Positions 10,966 to 18,429 of a stretch of DNA of 32,500 nt are shown piece after piece. A program made the position numbers and the translations under genes. Below the pieces are notes generated by a model that had not been told where the DNA came from, searched no databases, and worked only from the letters and a program-made list of their open reading frames with translations. The number at the start of each line of letters is the position of its first letter. Position 1 is the first letter of the stretch. The stretch covers positions 1 to 32,500 of the forward strand of contig NZ_CP036536.1 in assembly GCF_005222225.1 (NCBI RefSeq), given 5' to 3'. Source of the stretch: Salinimonas lutimaris. Lineage in GTDB: Bacteria; Pseudomonadota; Gammaproteobacteria; Enterobacterales; Alteromonadaceae.

Positions 10966-11550
10966 ATGGAAAAGCAAAAACCACGCTGTGGCTGGGTCAC
11001 CAACGACGACATTTACCGTGATTACCACGATACCGAGTGGGGCAGACCTGAGCGCGACAGTCAGGCACTGTTTGCCAAACTCTGTTTAGACGGGCAGCAG
11101 GCTGGTCTGTCCTGGCTGACCATTTTGAAAAAACGGGATAGCTACTACCAGGCATACCATAATTTTGACCCGCAGCGTATTGTGGCCATGCCGCAGTCCG
11201 AACTTGATGCGCTTAAAGACAATCCCGGCGTAATTCGCAACCGGCTTAAAATCAACTCTGTGGTGGCCAATGCAAAAGGGTATCTGGCGATAGAAAAGGA
11301 GCAGCCGTTTAGCGAGTTTATCTGGCAGTTTACGTCAGGCAAAACCGTAGTAAATCAATGGCAGTCGCAGTCAGAGGTGCCAGTCAGCACTGCTGAATCA
11401 AAAGCCATGGCAAAAGCGTTGAAAAAGCGGGGATTTACATTTGTGGGAGAAACGATCTGTTATGCCTTTATGCAGGCAGTAGGTATGGTCAATGACCATG
11501 TCACAGACTGCCACTGTTATGCAGCAGTCTGCGAGGAAGCGATTACCTGA
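10966..11550 (+). CDS. tag: DNA-3-methyladenine glycosylase I
   Basis: Tag removes 3-methyladenine from alkylated DNA to start base-excision repair. The 194 residues fit the family (E. coli 187), with a helix-hairpin-helix-type fold and a structural zinc snap. The zinc ligands line up as C8 (PRCGW), H21 (YHDTEWG), H178 (VNDH) and C182, with the same spacing as E. coli C4/H17/H175/C179. The base-binding segment reads CLDGQQAGLSW, so the position of the E. coli Glu38 that recognises 3-methyladenine is Asp42 here, a conservative but notable change. It is divergent from glyQ and ends 7 bp before the convergent DUF2489 gene. Confidence 0.95.
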   Translation: MEKQKPRCGWVTNDDIYRDYHDTEWGRPERDSQALFAKLCLDGQQAGLSWLTILKKRDSYYQAYHNFDPQRIVAMPQSELDALKDNPGVIRNRLKINSVVANAKGYLAIEKEQPFSEFIWQFTSGKTVVNQWQSQSEVPVSTAESKAMAKALKKRGFTFVGETICYAFMQAVGMVNDHVTDCHCYAAVCEEAIT

Positions 11551-11557
11551 TGAAGAC

Positions 11558-12007
11558 TTACAGGGCTTCGCAGTAGCTTTTTATGGCGGGCAACTCGTCC
11601 AGCACTTTGCTTTCATGCTCTGATTCGATTTGCTCGCGGGCGGTATCTTGTTTGCGCTTTTCCTGTTTGGAAAGCTTTTTACGCTCTTCAAGCACGGCAA
11701 ACCCACTGACGGCGATAAACAGGGCATGAATATGCGGAAATTTCTGCCGAAAATCCGGCGGGCTGGCCAGTGGCAAGGCATTAAGTAAATTACAAATACG
11801 AATGGCTCCTTCTGACAACTCACACTGCTGTTGCTCCATGGCCTTGGCAATCAGAATAACACTCTCTTTGATTTTAGCCGTGCGCCCGGCCCGGGCCGCT
11901 GCTTGTCGGGCGTTTTGCTGCTTCAGCATAAACAGCAGACGCCCAGCGTACACGCCCAGAGCCAGAATAATAATTAACGCAATAATGATGGCGATAGTCC
12001 AAAGCAT
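11558..12007 (-). CDS. DUF2489 family membrane-anchored protein
   Basis: A 149-residue protein of unknown function that I assign to DUF2489 from memory of the family. It has one N-terminal transmembrane helix (about residues 2-25, LWTIAIIIALIIILALGVYAG). A basic segment follows, then a conserved soluble part with CELSEGAIRICNLLNALPL and FPHIHALFIAVSGFAVLEERKKL. The C-terminal part is charged and probably helical or coiled. It lies 9 bp after yihI on the same strand, an arrangement I recall from Vibrio and Shewanella, so the two are probably co-transcribed. Confidence 0.8.
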   Translation of the reverse strand: MLWTIAIIIALIIILALGVYAGRLLFMLKQQNARQAAARAGRTAKIKESVILIAKAMEQQQCELSEGAIRICNLLNALPLASPPDFRQKFPHIHALFIAVSGFAVLEERKKLSKQEKRKQDTAREQIESEHESKVLDELPAIKSYCEAL

Positions 12008-12016
12008 CGCTGCTCC

Positions 12017-12490
12017 TTACTTTTTAAAGTCGTCCATGCTGATAGCGTCAAGATCGTCCAAAGGATCGTTACTGTCATCATCTTCATCTTCACTGATGCC
12101 CATCAGATCACACAGAAAACGGTGACGTTCCATTTTTTCATCCACATACTGCTGTTCAGCGCGGCTGATGCTGATGTCCTGATCCAGTTTATCCAGTAAC
12201 GCGGCCAATTTGTTGTCAGCTTCCAGCGCTGCCAATTCTTCAGCCGGCGAAGCATATTTACGGGCTTCTGCCTTGATCAGCTGAATCGGGCGCTTACTGC
12301 CATGGCGCGGGTCTTGAGCGGCCTTTTTGCCACCACTACGGCCTTTTTGCTGTTCAACCGCATTGCGGGTACCAGAAGGCTTTCCTTTACCTTTTTTCTT
12401 ACCCTGAGGCACGGTGACGCGAGGTTTTCTGTCCGGGTCTTTTCTTACCCCTATCAGTCCTACTTTTCTGGTTTTCTTGCTACGAGGCAT
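12017..12490 (-). CDS. yihI: Der GTPase-activating protein YihI
   Basis: YihI stimulates the GTPase activity of Der (EngA), a 50S ribosome assembly factor, and acts as a brake on ribosome biogenesis. The 157 residues have the expected shape. A very basic, low-complexity N-terminal half (PRSKKTRKVGLIGVRKDPDRK, then Gly/Lys-rich repeats) is followed by an acidic helical half with LAALEADNKLAALLDKLD and DRHRFLCDLMG-like EKMERHRFLCDLMGI. The end is strongly acidic (EDEDDDSNDPLDDLDA). Its place near engB and polA matches the enterobacterial neighbourhood. Confidence 0.9.
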   Translation of the reverse strand: MPRSKKTRKVGLIGVRKDPDRKPRVTVPQGKKKGKGKPSGTRNAVEQQKGRSGGKKAAQDPRHGSKRPIQLIKAEARKYASPAEELAALEADNKLAALLDKLDQDISISRAEQQYVDEKMERHRFLCDLMGISEDEDDDSNDPLDDLDAISMDDFKK

Positions 12491-12515
12491 TCCACACTCT
12501 ACTTGGTTACAAAGT

Positions 12516-13214
12516 TTATAGCTGTGTATTATAACTGTGCTTGTTCATTAATACGACATCAGAAGCCACCAGATGTACATCAAAGCCGTAATGCCGGCCA
12601 ATATAATCAAAGGTGGCATCACTGAAAAAACTGACATGGGTTGGATCGTTTTTATAATGCCAGCTGGCAAAACGAGTCTGGTCAATCACACGCTTGGTCA
12701 TGATGCACAACCAGCCTCCCGGCGCGACCAGTTCGCTGAGCAGAGTCAGTTCTTTGTCCGGTGTATGGAAATGCTCGATAGCTTCGGTACAGGTGACAAA
12801 ATCATAGGTGTGATTGAATACGCTGGTGTCCGGGCTAAATAACGGATCGTATACCGCCATACAGTAGCCTTGCGCTTCCAGTAATCTGGCCAGTGCCGGG
12901 GCAGGGCCGCAGCCAAAGTCAAGGCCGTGTCGGGCGCTGTGAGGCAACTTTTCCATCAGCGGTGTCGCCGCTTTCATTAAAAAACGCTGATAACCAGGAT
13001 CATCAGGGTTATTGTCATGAAGGGCATATTCCTGCTGCTCCTGGTTCAGTGTCGGGCGCTGTTCAGCAGCTACAAATACCAGTTTGCACCGCTTACACTG
13101 CCAGTAATCTCTGTGTTTATCCTGGTGATATAAAACCGGGGGTGACGGAGGAGATGATGTTTTATGGGTGGCACAAAGTGGGCATGGTTCACAAGTCATA
13201 TTGGATGGCATCAT
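12516..13214 (-). CDS. Class I SAM-dependent methyltransferase with N-terminal zinc ribbon
   Basis: A 232-residue protein with two CxxC pairs at the start (C11-P-L-C14 and C40-K-R-C43), which should form a zinc ribbon. A Rossmann-type methyltransferase domain follows. Motif I reads LDFGCGPAPALARLL (D99 to G103 core), the acidic strand is YCMAVYDP, and the post-motif FVTCTEAIEHFHTP is typical of the Methyltransf_23 type. The layout resembles enzymes acting on small molecules or cell-surface precursors, but the substrate cannot be told from sequence. The start has ATGATG; either codon may be used. It lies between yihI and a candidate regulatory RNA, 26 bp after that RNA's terminator. Confidence 0.82.
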   Translation of the reverse strand: MMPSNMTCEPCPLCATHKTSSPPSPPVLYHQDKHRDYWQCKRCKLVFVAAEQRPTLNQEQQEYALHDNNPDDPGYQRFLMKAATPLMEKLPHSARHGLDFGCGPAPALARLLEAQGYCMAVYDPLFSPDTSVFNHTYDFVTCTEAIEHFHTPDKELTLLSELVAPGGWLCIMTKRVIDQTRFASWHYKNDPTHVSFFSDATFDYIGRHYGFDVHLVASDVVLMNKHSYNTQL

Positions 13215-13239
13215 AAAAAGCGTTAATCGTGGCGCAAAG

Positions 13240-13267
13240 AAAAAAGGCGATGACCGTAGTCATCGCC
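13240..13267 (-). terminator. Terminator of the CsrC-like RNA
   Basis: A 9-bp perfect stem GGCGATGAC/GTCATCGCC with a 4-nt loop (13246-13254 and 13259-13267), followed on the minus strand by TTTTTT at 13245-13240. It lies between the cytochrome gene and the methyltransferase gene and ends a minus-strand transcript that contains no gene unless it comes from the cytochrome gene 315 bp upstream. Confidence 0.88.
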
Positions 13268-13430
13268 TTGATGTTTCAGTGTCGTATGACACTTCTCCCG
13301 TTTGCACTTCATGTGCTTGTTTTGCTTTCCTAGCAGTGTGCTCCACTTTTTCTTGTTTTTTACAGAGCGTTTCTATTTTTGTTTAAGGCCTTCCTGACAC
13401 TTTATCCGTTCGTCCTTAACTCTTTTTCTT
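13240..13430 (-). ncRNA. Candidate CsrB/CsrC-type CsrA-sequestering RNA
   Basis: The 367-bp gap 13215-13581 has no convincing ORF. On the minus strand it carries six GGA triplets between plus positions 13415 and 13296, a perfect hairpin AGTGTC-ATAC-GACACT, a GCAC/GTGC hairpin, and then a strong terminator (13267-13240). The terminator tail GCCTTTTTTCTTTGC matches the end of E. coli CsrC as I recall it. The position (beside yihI, same orientation as yihI, opposite to engB, with spf-polA next) is that of E. coli csrC. GGA density is about three times chance, but lower than in classic CsrB, and several GGAs are not in neat loops. The 5' end is a guess. Confidence 0.5.
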
Positions 13431-13507
13431 ATTATTAGTAGTTTCACTATTTTTATTGTTATTTGTTTTGAGCCGTTTCATGTGCGGCTACCAAACTAGG
13501 GTAGTAG

Positions 13508-13513
13508 CTTACA
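13508..13513 (-). promoter_or_regulatory. GacA/UvrY-like half site upstream of the CsrC-like RNA
   Basis: On the minus strand TGTAAG is followed by C, a perfect left half of the TGTAAG-N6-CTTACA element that BarA/UvrY (GacS/GacA) uses to switch on Csr/Rsm RNAs. The right half is not recognisable. A palindromic GTGTA-N3-TACAC lies 23 bp further upstream (13536-13548). The element is about 80 bp before the estimated RNA start. Confidence 0.3.
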
Positions 13514-13581
13514 CGAAAGAAATTCAATTTCAACTGTGTATTTTACACTTATTTAACATTGCACTGTTCTTTAAGCATTTT

Positions 13582-14205
13582 TTAGTGTAAACCCGACAGA
13601 TATTTAGCCATTGTATCGATATCTTCATCTGTCAGCTTCATGGCGATATCTCGCATCATGCCATTCATGTCGTTATTTCTGTCGCCACTTCTGAAAGCTT
13701 TCAATTGTGCAGCAATATATTCGGGGTGTTGTCCACTGATATCCGGAAAGCCAGCCAGTTGCATACCATTTCCCCGCGGACCATGACAGGCGATACAGGC
13801 TGCAATTCCCCGTTCCAGATTACCGCCGCGATAAAGAGCTTCACCTGCTTCTACAACTTCTTCAGGTGTGCTGCCCGGCTTGGGTTTCTGAGCTGCAAAA
13901 TATGCACCGAGATCCAGCATGTCCTGTTGTGATAAGGGCGCTGCCATACCATTCATTACCGCGTTATTGCGACCTTCTTTACCACCGGTTTGCGAAGCCT
14001 GCTTAAACTCCTGCAACTGCTTAACAATATAATTAGCATGCTGACCCGCCAGGCTGGGATTAATAGGAATTGCACTATTACCATCCATACCATGACATGC
14101 TGCACATACGGTTGATTTTTGCTTACCCGCTTCGGGATCTCCCTGAGACTGAGCGGTGGAGCAAAAGCCGGCTGCCAGAAACACCATCAAACACAGTTTT
14201 TTCAT
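13582..14205 (-). CDS. Dihaem cytochrome c4-like periplasmic electron carrier
   Basis: A 207-residue protein with a signal peptide (KKLCLMVFLAAGFCSTAQS, cleavage near residue 20) and two c-type haem sites, C34-A-A-C37-H38 and C137-I-A-C140-H141, about 100 residues apart. Each half has a Met-containing segment that can give the sixth ligand (VMNGMAAPLS and MNGMMRDIAMKL). This two-fold architecture and size are typical of cytochrome c4, which passes electrons from the bc1 complex to cbb3-type or other terminal oxidases. A GGAAGA ribosome site precedes the ATG. It is divergent from engB, an arrangement I recall from several marine gammaproteobacteria. Confidence 0.9.
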   Translation of the reverse strand: MKKLCLMVFLAAGFCSTAQSQGDPEAGKQKSTVCAACHGMDGNSAIPINPSLAGQHANYIVKQLQEFKQASQTGGKEGRNNAVMNGMAAPLSQQDMLDLGAYFAAQKPKPGSTPEEVVEAGEALYRGGNLERGIAACIACHGPRGNGMQLAGFPDISGQHPEYIAAQLKAFRSGDRNNDMNGMMRDIAMKLTDEDIDTMAKYLSGLH

Positions 14206-14378
14206 AATTATCTTCCGTAAAGGATGCGCCTTTTACAGCAGCATCCGTGGTATTATTGTTGTGTAGCACAATTACTGCGCCAGAAGAACGACTTACATAC
14301 TAAAGTGTTGATGTAAAAATGTACAACTCTGGCAACAATTTTCTTACAACGATATCAGCAGTATAGACGGATAATGAG

Positions 14379-14993
14379 ATGACGTATTACACCCGAGCGA
14401 AGTTTTTAACCAGCGCCCCCGACATTCGGCACCTAAGCAAGAATGACGGCATTGAAGTGGCTTTCGCCGGTCGCTCTAATGCCGGTAAATCCAGTGCACT
14501 GAATGCACTTACCCGACAGAAAAACCTGGCCCGGACCAGTAAAACGCCGGGGCGTACCCAGTTAATTAACGTATTTGAACTGGACGATGAACGTCGTTTG
14601 GTCGATTTGCCTGGTTATGGGTTTGCCCAGGTGCCGATAGCGATGAAAAAGAAGTGGCAGGCCTCGCTGGGTGAATATCTGCAAAAACGTGAGTGCTTGC
14701 GTGGTTTGGTGGTAATGATGGATATTCGCCATCCGTTTAAAGATCTTGATCAGGATCTTATTTACTGGGCGGTAGATGCCAATATTCCCGTATTGGCTCT
14801 GCTAACCAAGGCTGATAAGTTAAAATCCGGTAAGCGAAAAGCTCAGCTGATGATGGCAGAAGAAGCCGCGCTGGCCTTTATGGGCAATGTGACAGTAAAA
14901 ACATTCTCGTCTTTATCAAAGCATGGCTTGCCAGAGCTTGAGCGGATTCTGGATAGCTGGCTAGGACTCAATGCTGAGCCGGAAGACGTATAA
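14379..14993 (+). CDS. engB: Ribosome biogenesis GTPase EngB (YihA/YsxC)
   Basis: EngB is an essential TRAFAC-class GTPase needed for late 50S subunit assembly. The 204 residues are the normal size. G1 is GRSNAGKSS at 31-39, the switch region has SKTPGRTQ (G2), G3 is DLPGYG, G4 is TKADK and G5 lies in SSLSKHGL. The start is ATG at 14379 after GATAATGAG. It is divergent from the cytochrome gene and convergent with Spot 42-polA, the order also found in E. coli. No plus-strand T-run terminator is obvious after its stop. Confidence 0.96.
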   Translation: MTYYTRAKFLTSAPDIRHLSKNDGIEVAFAGRSNAGKSSALNALTRQKNLARTSKTPGRTQLINVFELDDERRLVDLPGYGFAQVPIAMKKKWQASLGEYLQKRECLRGLVVMMDIRHPFKDLDQDLIYWAVDANIPVLALLTKADKLKSGKRKAQLMMAEEAALAFMGNVTVKTFSSLSKHGLPELERILDSWLGLNAEPEDV

Positions 14994-15008
14994 CCTGCGC
15001 CACAAAGA

Positions 15009-15033
15009 AAAATCCCCATCGCATAGGATGGGG
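15009..15033 (-). terminator. Second minus-strand terminator-like hairpin downstream of Spot 42
   Basis: The 7-bp perfect stem CCCCATC/GATGGGG (15014-15020 and 15027-15033, 6-nt loop) is followed on the minus strand by ATTTTTCTTTG. It lacks T on the plus side, so it is better placed to end a minus-strand transcript than engB. That transcript would be Spot 42 read-through or a separate short RNA starting after 15193. Confidence 0.5.
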
Positions 15034-15058
15034 AAAAGGACTGAGAGAAAACACATAA

Positions 15059-15151
15059 AAACCGATAATATAGAGTGGTCGGTTTACGATTTAGTTCCTG
15101 AAAACCTACTGATTTTTTGTTATTTTTTATAAAATTCTTTTAAATCAGTAG
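15059..15151. repeat. Two inverted repeats between engB and Spot 42
   Basis: The 10-bp perfect arms CTACTGATTT (15106-15115) and AAATCAGTAG (15142-15151) flank 26 very AT-rich bases. The 7-bp arms AAACCGA (15059-15065) and TCGGTTT (15079-15085) flank 13 bases and are followed on the minus strand by a short T run. Together with the hairpin at 15014-15033 they make three consecutive foldable elements in a stretch without any ORF. Confidence 0.55.
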
Positions 15152-15192
15152 CCTGCCAGAAAAAATATCTCATTTTTATAAATTTCAGACAT

Positions 15193-15264
15193 AAAAAAAC
15201 CCCGGCAAAGCTGCCGGGGTTAAAGCAAAGGTTTGAAAACAGCTTTCTCACCTCTGTACCCTAC
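15193..15264 (-). ncRNA. spf: Spot 42 small RNA, short form
   Basis: Spot 42 is an Hfq-dependent base-pairing RNA that tunes central and secondary carbon metabolism and is repressed by cAMP-CRP in E. coli. On the minus strand the 5' end GTAGGGTACAGAGG is identical to the E. coli RNA over 14 nt. It is followed by a CAAACCTTTGCTTT segment comparable to the E. coli CAGACCTTTTACTT. The terminator stem CCCCGGCA/TGCCGGGG and seven T come next. The genomic place, downstream of polA and facing engB, is also the same. The RNA is only about 72 nt against 109 in E. coli: the middle part, including the third unpaired target-binding region, is absent. Confidence 0.93.
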
Positions 15265-15271
15265 ACGCGTT

Positions 15272-15299
15272 AGAGTACAATAGTAGAAAAAAAACGCAA
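15272..15299 (-). promoter_or_regulatory. Probable spf promoter
   Basis: On the minus strand TTGCGT (15299-15294) and TACTCT (15277-15272) are 16 bp apart, and the -10 ends 7 bp before the Spot 42 start at 15264. The match to sigma70 is moderate (TTG and T-A-T-T positions). The spacer holds a run of T. I do not see a clear CRP site beside it. Confidence 0.55.
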
Positions 15300-15384
15300 G
15301 TTATTTTCGTAATTTAATTACCAAAATCCGCTTTCTTAATCCATTAAATTATCAAAAAGTGTAATATTGTTACTGTTTCTGGAT

Positions 15385-15411
15385 AAAAATCAGCAGGGTA
15401 TCGCTACCCTG
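15385..15411 (-). terminator. polA intrinsic terminator
   Basis: The perfect 7-bp stem CAGGGTA/TACCCTG (15394-15400 and 15405-15411) has a 4-nt loop and, on the minus strand, is followed after CTGA by five T (15389-15385). It lies 20 bp after the polA stop and would separate polA transcripts from Spot 42. Confidence 0.7.
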
Positions 15412-15430
15412 AAGATTAATTTCTACCGAA

Positions 15431-18187
15431 TTAGTGTGCTTCATCCCAGTTTTCGCCGACCCCGGCTTCCACTTCCAGCGGTACTGACAGCGGCGCAGCC
15501 TGTTCCATCAGTGAGACGATTTTTTGTGTAGCTGATTCTACTTTGTCGGCTTTAATTTCAAATACCAGTTCATCGTGTACCTGCATCATCATATAGATAT
15601 CATCACCGCCCTCCTGCTGAATCCAGTCGTCCACCTGAATCATCGCCATCTTTATAATATCGGCTGCAGTGCCCTGCATAGGGGCGTTGATCGCGGCGCG
15701 CTCCGCACCTTTACGACGCGCTCCATTGCTGGCTTTAATATCCGGCAGATACAGCCGGCGGCCAAACACGGTTTCTACATAGCCTTTTTCTTTAGCCAAA
15801 GCGCGGGTGTCATCCATATAACGCAATACACCCGGATAACGTTTAAAGTATAGATCCATATATTCCTGTGCTTCGCCACGGGCAATACCCAACTGACGTG
15901 ACAGCCCGAAGGCAGACATGCCATAAATCAGACCAAAGTTAATCGCCTTGGCGCTTCGGCGCTGCTCGGCAGTGACTTCATCCAGTGGTGTATCAAAAAC
16001 TTCCGCGGCGGTGGCCCGGTGAATATCTTTGCCCTGAGAGAAGGCGTCAAGCAGACCCTGATCCTGAGACAGATGCGCCATAATCCGCAGTTCGATCTGA
16101 GAATAATCCGCCGCCACAAATTTATAACCGTCTCTGGGGACAAATGCCTGTCGTACCCGGCGACCTTCTTCGTTGCGGATCGGAATATTCTGCAGATTAG
16201 GATCGGTTGAAGACAAGCGGCCCGTTGCGGTGACCGCCTGATGATAAGAGGTATGCACACGGCCAGACCGATGATTAATCATGTTCGGCAGTTTGTCGGT
16301 GTACGTATTTTTCAGCTTGGATAACCCGCGATACTGCATGATCATTTCTGGAATCGGGTACTCTAGTGCCAGTTCCTGTAATACTTCTTCAGAAGTGGAA
16401 GGAGCGCCTTTCGGGGTTTTCTTGACAATTGGCAATTCCAGCTTTTCAAACAGGATCTGCTGAAGCTGCTTAGTTGAACCCAGATTAAAGGTTTCACCAG
16501 CTTCCTCGTGAACCTGTTTTTCCAGCTCATCAATGCGCTTAGCCAAATCCTGGCTGTGCTGGGCCAGACGCTGACTGTCGATAAACACACCCAGCTGCTC
16601 CATCCGTGACAACACACTAGCCAGAGGTACTTCGATATCCAGTAATATCGTTTTCAGCTTTTCATCCGCTTCCAGTTTCTTCCATAAAACCTGATGCAGA
16701 CGCAGAGTGATATCGGCATCTTCGGCGGCATACGGCGCGGCCTGATCCAGATCGATTTGGTTAAAGGTGAGCTGTTTGGCACCTTTACCGGCAATATCTT
16801 CATAGTGAATCGTATTGTGATTCAGATAAGCCAGAGCCAGAGAATCCATATCGTGGCGGCTGGCTGTACTGTTCAGTACATAAGACTCCAGCATCGTGTC
16901 AAAGGCAATACCGTTTAGCGTAATGTCGTAATTGGCCAGCACGTTTTTATCGTACTTTAAATGCTGGCCGACCTTTTTCAGCTGTTCATCTTCTAACAGC
17001 GGCTTGAACTGTGCCAGCACCCAGTCACGCTTCAGCTGTTCCGGCGCGCCCGGGTAATCATGTCCCACCGGAATGTAGGCGGCTTTACCCGGCTCAATAC
17101 AAACAGAGATACCGACCAGTTCAGCTTCTTTGTAATTCAGGCTGGTTGTTTCGGTATCAAAAGCAAACAGCGGGGCGGCTTTTAATGCATCGAGCCATTT
17201 TGTAAAGTGCGCCTCATCGAAGATGGTTTCATACGCATCATGACTGATATCACTGGTCGATACCGTGGCTTCTTCGGTTTGTGCTTCGGCGCTTTCTGCC
17301 GCAGCCGTGGCCGAAACTTCATTTAGCCAGCGCTTAAACTCGTATTCAGCAAACAGTTCAGCCAGCTGTTCGTTGTCCGGCTCTGTGGGGGCGAGTGTTT
17401 CAGGGCAGAAGTCCATCTCGACATCCAGTTTGATGGTGGCCAGTTCATAAGACAACCGAGCCTGCTCTTCATAGTCGGCCATCTTTTTGGCCATAGTTTT
17501 GCTGCCCCGAAAACCCAGCCCGGCAATTTGATCCAGATTGTCGTAAATTGCGCTGATCCCGCCAATGCCATTAAGCAGAGCTTGTGCGCTCTTATCACCC
17601 ACACCGGGCACGCCAGGGATGTTGTCGACTTTGTCCCCTTTTAGTGCAAGAAAATCGATCACCAGCTCAGGAGGGATACCAAACTTTTCTTTTACGCCTT
17701 CTACATCCATAGTGGTATTGGTCATGGTATTGATCAGCGTGACATGCTGATTCACCAGCTGAGCCATATCCTTATCGCCGGTGCTGATCACCGTATCGAT
17801 ACCTTTTTCAGTAGCTATACGGGCCAGGGTGCCAATCACATCGTCTGCCTCAACCCCGTCCTCAACAATGATCGGTAATCCCATTGCCCGGATGATGCTG
17901 TGCAGAGGCTTGATCTGACTACCCAGTTCCTGGGGCATTGGGGGACGATTGGCCTTGTACTCTTTATAGATCTCATCGCGAAAGGTTTTGCCCTTGGCAT
18001 CAAATACCACCGCGATATGAGTAGGATTATATTGCTTTATCAGGCTACGCAGCATGTTGATCACACCATAGATCGCGCCCGTATCCTGTCCTTTAGAGTT
18101 GGTCAGCGGGGGGAGCCCGTGAAAGGCTCTGAATAAGTAAGAAGATCCATCCACCAGGATGAAAGGGGGTTTTTGAGACGTTGTCAT
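15431..18187 (-). CDS. polA: DNA polymerase I
   Basis: Pol I removes RNA primers, fills gaps and works in excision repair. The 918 residues (E. coli 928) contain all three activities. The N-terminal 5'-nuclease has [30 protein letters not shown] and [11 protein letters not shown]. The 3'-5' exonuclease is active-looking, with D344 and E346 in [10 protein letters not shown]. The polymerase has motif [12 protein letters not shown] (D694), motif [15 protein letters not shown] and motif [11 protein letters not shown] (D872/E873). It is a single-gene unit, with its own terminator and Spot 42 downstream. A candidate promoter overlapped by a DnaA box lies about 75-100 bp upstream of the start. Confidence 0.98.
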   Translation of the reverse strand: MTTSQKPPFILVDGSSYLFRAFHGLPPLTNSKGQDTGAIYGVINMLRSLIKQYNPTHIAVVFDAKGKTFRDEIYKEYKANRPPMPQELGSQIKPLHSIIRAMGLPIIVEDGVEADDVIGTLARIATEKGIDTVISTGDKDMAQLVNQHVTLINTMTNTTMDVEGVKEKFGIPPELVIDFLALKGDKVDNIPGVPGVGDKSAQALLNGIGGISAIYDNLDQIAGLGFRGSKTMAKKMADYEEQARLSYELATIKLDVEMDFCPETLAPTEPDNEQLAELFAEYEFKRWLNEVSATAAAESAEAQTEEATVSTSDISHDAYETIFDEAHFTKWLDALKAAPLFAFDTETTSLNYKEAELVGISVCIEPGKAAYIPVGHDYPGAPEQLKRDWVLAQFKPLLEDEQLKKVGQHLKYDKNVLANYDITLNGIAFDTMLESYVLNSTASRHDMDSLALAYLNHNTIHYEDIAGKGAKQLTFNQIDLDQAAPYAAEDADITLRLHQVLWKKLEADEKLKTILLDIEVPLASVLSRMEQLGVFIDSQRLAQHSQDLAKRIDELEKQVHEEAGETFNLGSTKQLQQILFEKLELPIVKKTPKGAPSTSEEVLQELALEYPIPEMIMQYRGLSKLKNTYTDKLPNMINHRSGRVHTSYHQAVTATGRLSSTDPNLQNIPIRNEEGRRVRQAFVPRDGYKFVAADYSQIELRIMAHLSQDQGLLDAFSQGKDIHRATAAEVFDTPLDEVTAEQRRSAKAINFGLIYGMSAFGLSRQLGIARGEAQEYMDLYFKRYPGVLRYMDDTRALAKEKGYVETVFGRRLYLPDIKASNGARRKGAERAAINAPMQGTAADIIKMAMIQVDDWIQQEGGDDIYMMMQVHDELVFEIKADKVESATQKIVSLMEQAAPLSVPLEVEAGVGENWDEAH

Positions 18188-18257
18188 AAGCCCTGATTAA
18201 GTCGACTGAAAGTTAGCGCAAAGGATGCCACAGCCAACAGGGGATCGCTACAAAGGA

Positions 18258-18286
18258 AGTATATAAAGGCGATCGCTTGTGGATAA
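18258..18286 (-). promoter_or_regulatory. Candidate polA promoter overlapping a DnaA box
   Basis: On the minus strand TTATCC (18286-18281) and TATACT (18263-18258) are exactly 17 bp apart, about 75-100 bp upstream of the polA ATG. The -10 is good, the -35 weak (3 of 6). The -35 is part of the perfect DnaA box at 18278-18286, and a GATC lies in the spacer, so DnaA and SeqA-like control of polA is a reasonable guess. Confidence 0.45.
18278..18286 (-). promoter_or_regulatory. DnaA box 1 in the polA-elbB gap
   Basis: Read on the minus strand it is TTATCCACA, the exact high-affinity DnaA consensus. It is embedded in the GATC array and overlaps the predicted polA -35. The second exact box, in the same orientation, is 143 bp away. 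Confidence 0.75.
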
Positions 18287-18420
18287 CTTTGTGATCATTT
18301 TTGAGCAGGATCACAGAAATTGATCGAACGCAAGCGTGATCATTTCTTCTAGACTAATAAATATGCGGGATTGAAAGTAGTACAAAGATAGCAACCTTGC
18401 TGTTTATTCTTCCCTGGCAA

Positions 18421-18429
18421 TGTGGATAA
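18421..18429 (-). promoter_or_regulatory. DnaA box 2 in the polA-elbB gap
   Basis: An exact TTATCCACA on the minus strand. It is followed toward elbB by AT-rich sequence with T and A runs (about 18436-18445 and 18526-18562). The 413-bp gap 18188-18600 holds no gene that I can support. Confidence 0.72.

Larger units (their letters stand above)
18243..18342. repeat. GATC array with a duplicated TGATC-N12-GATCA unit
   Basis: Six GATC sites fall in 99 bp (starting at 18243, 18271, 18293, 18309, 18322 and 18338), against less than one expected. The last four form two copies of the palindromic layout TGATC-N12-GATCA (18292-18313 and 18321-18342) exactly 29 bp apart. The first copy extends to TGTGATC/GATCACA. 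Dam-site clusters of this kind are known from oriC and SeqA-bound promoters. Confidence 0.8.
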
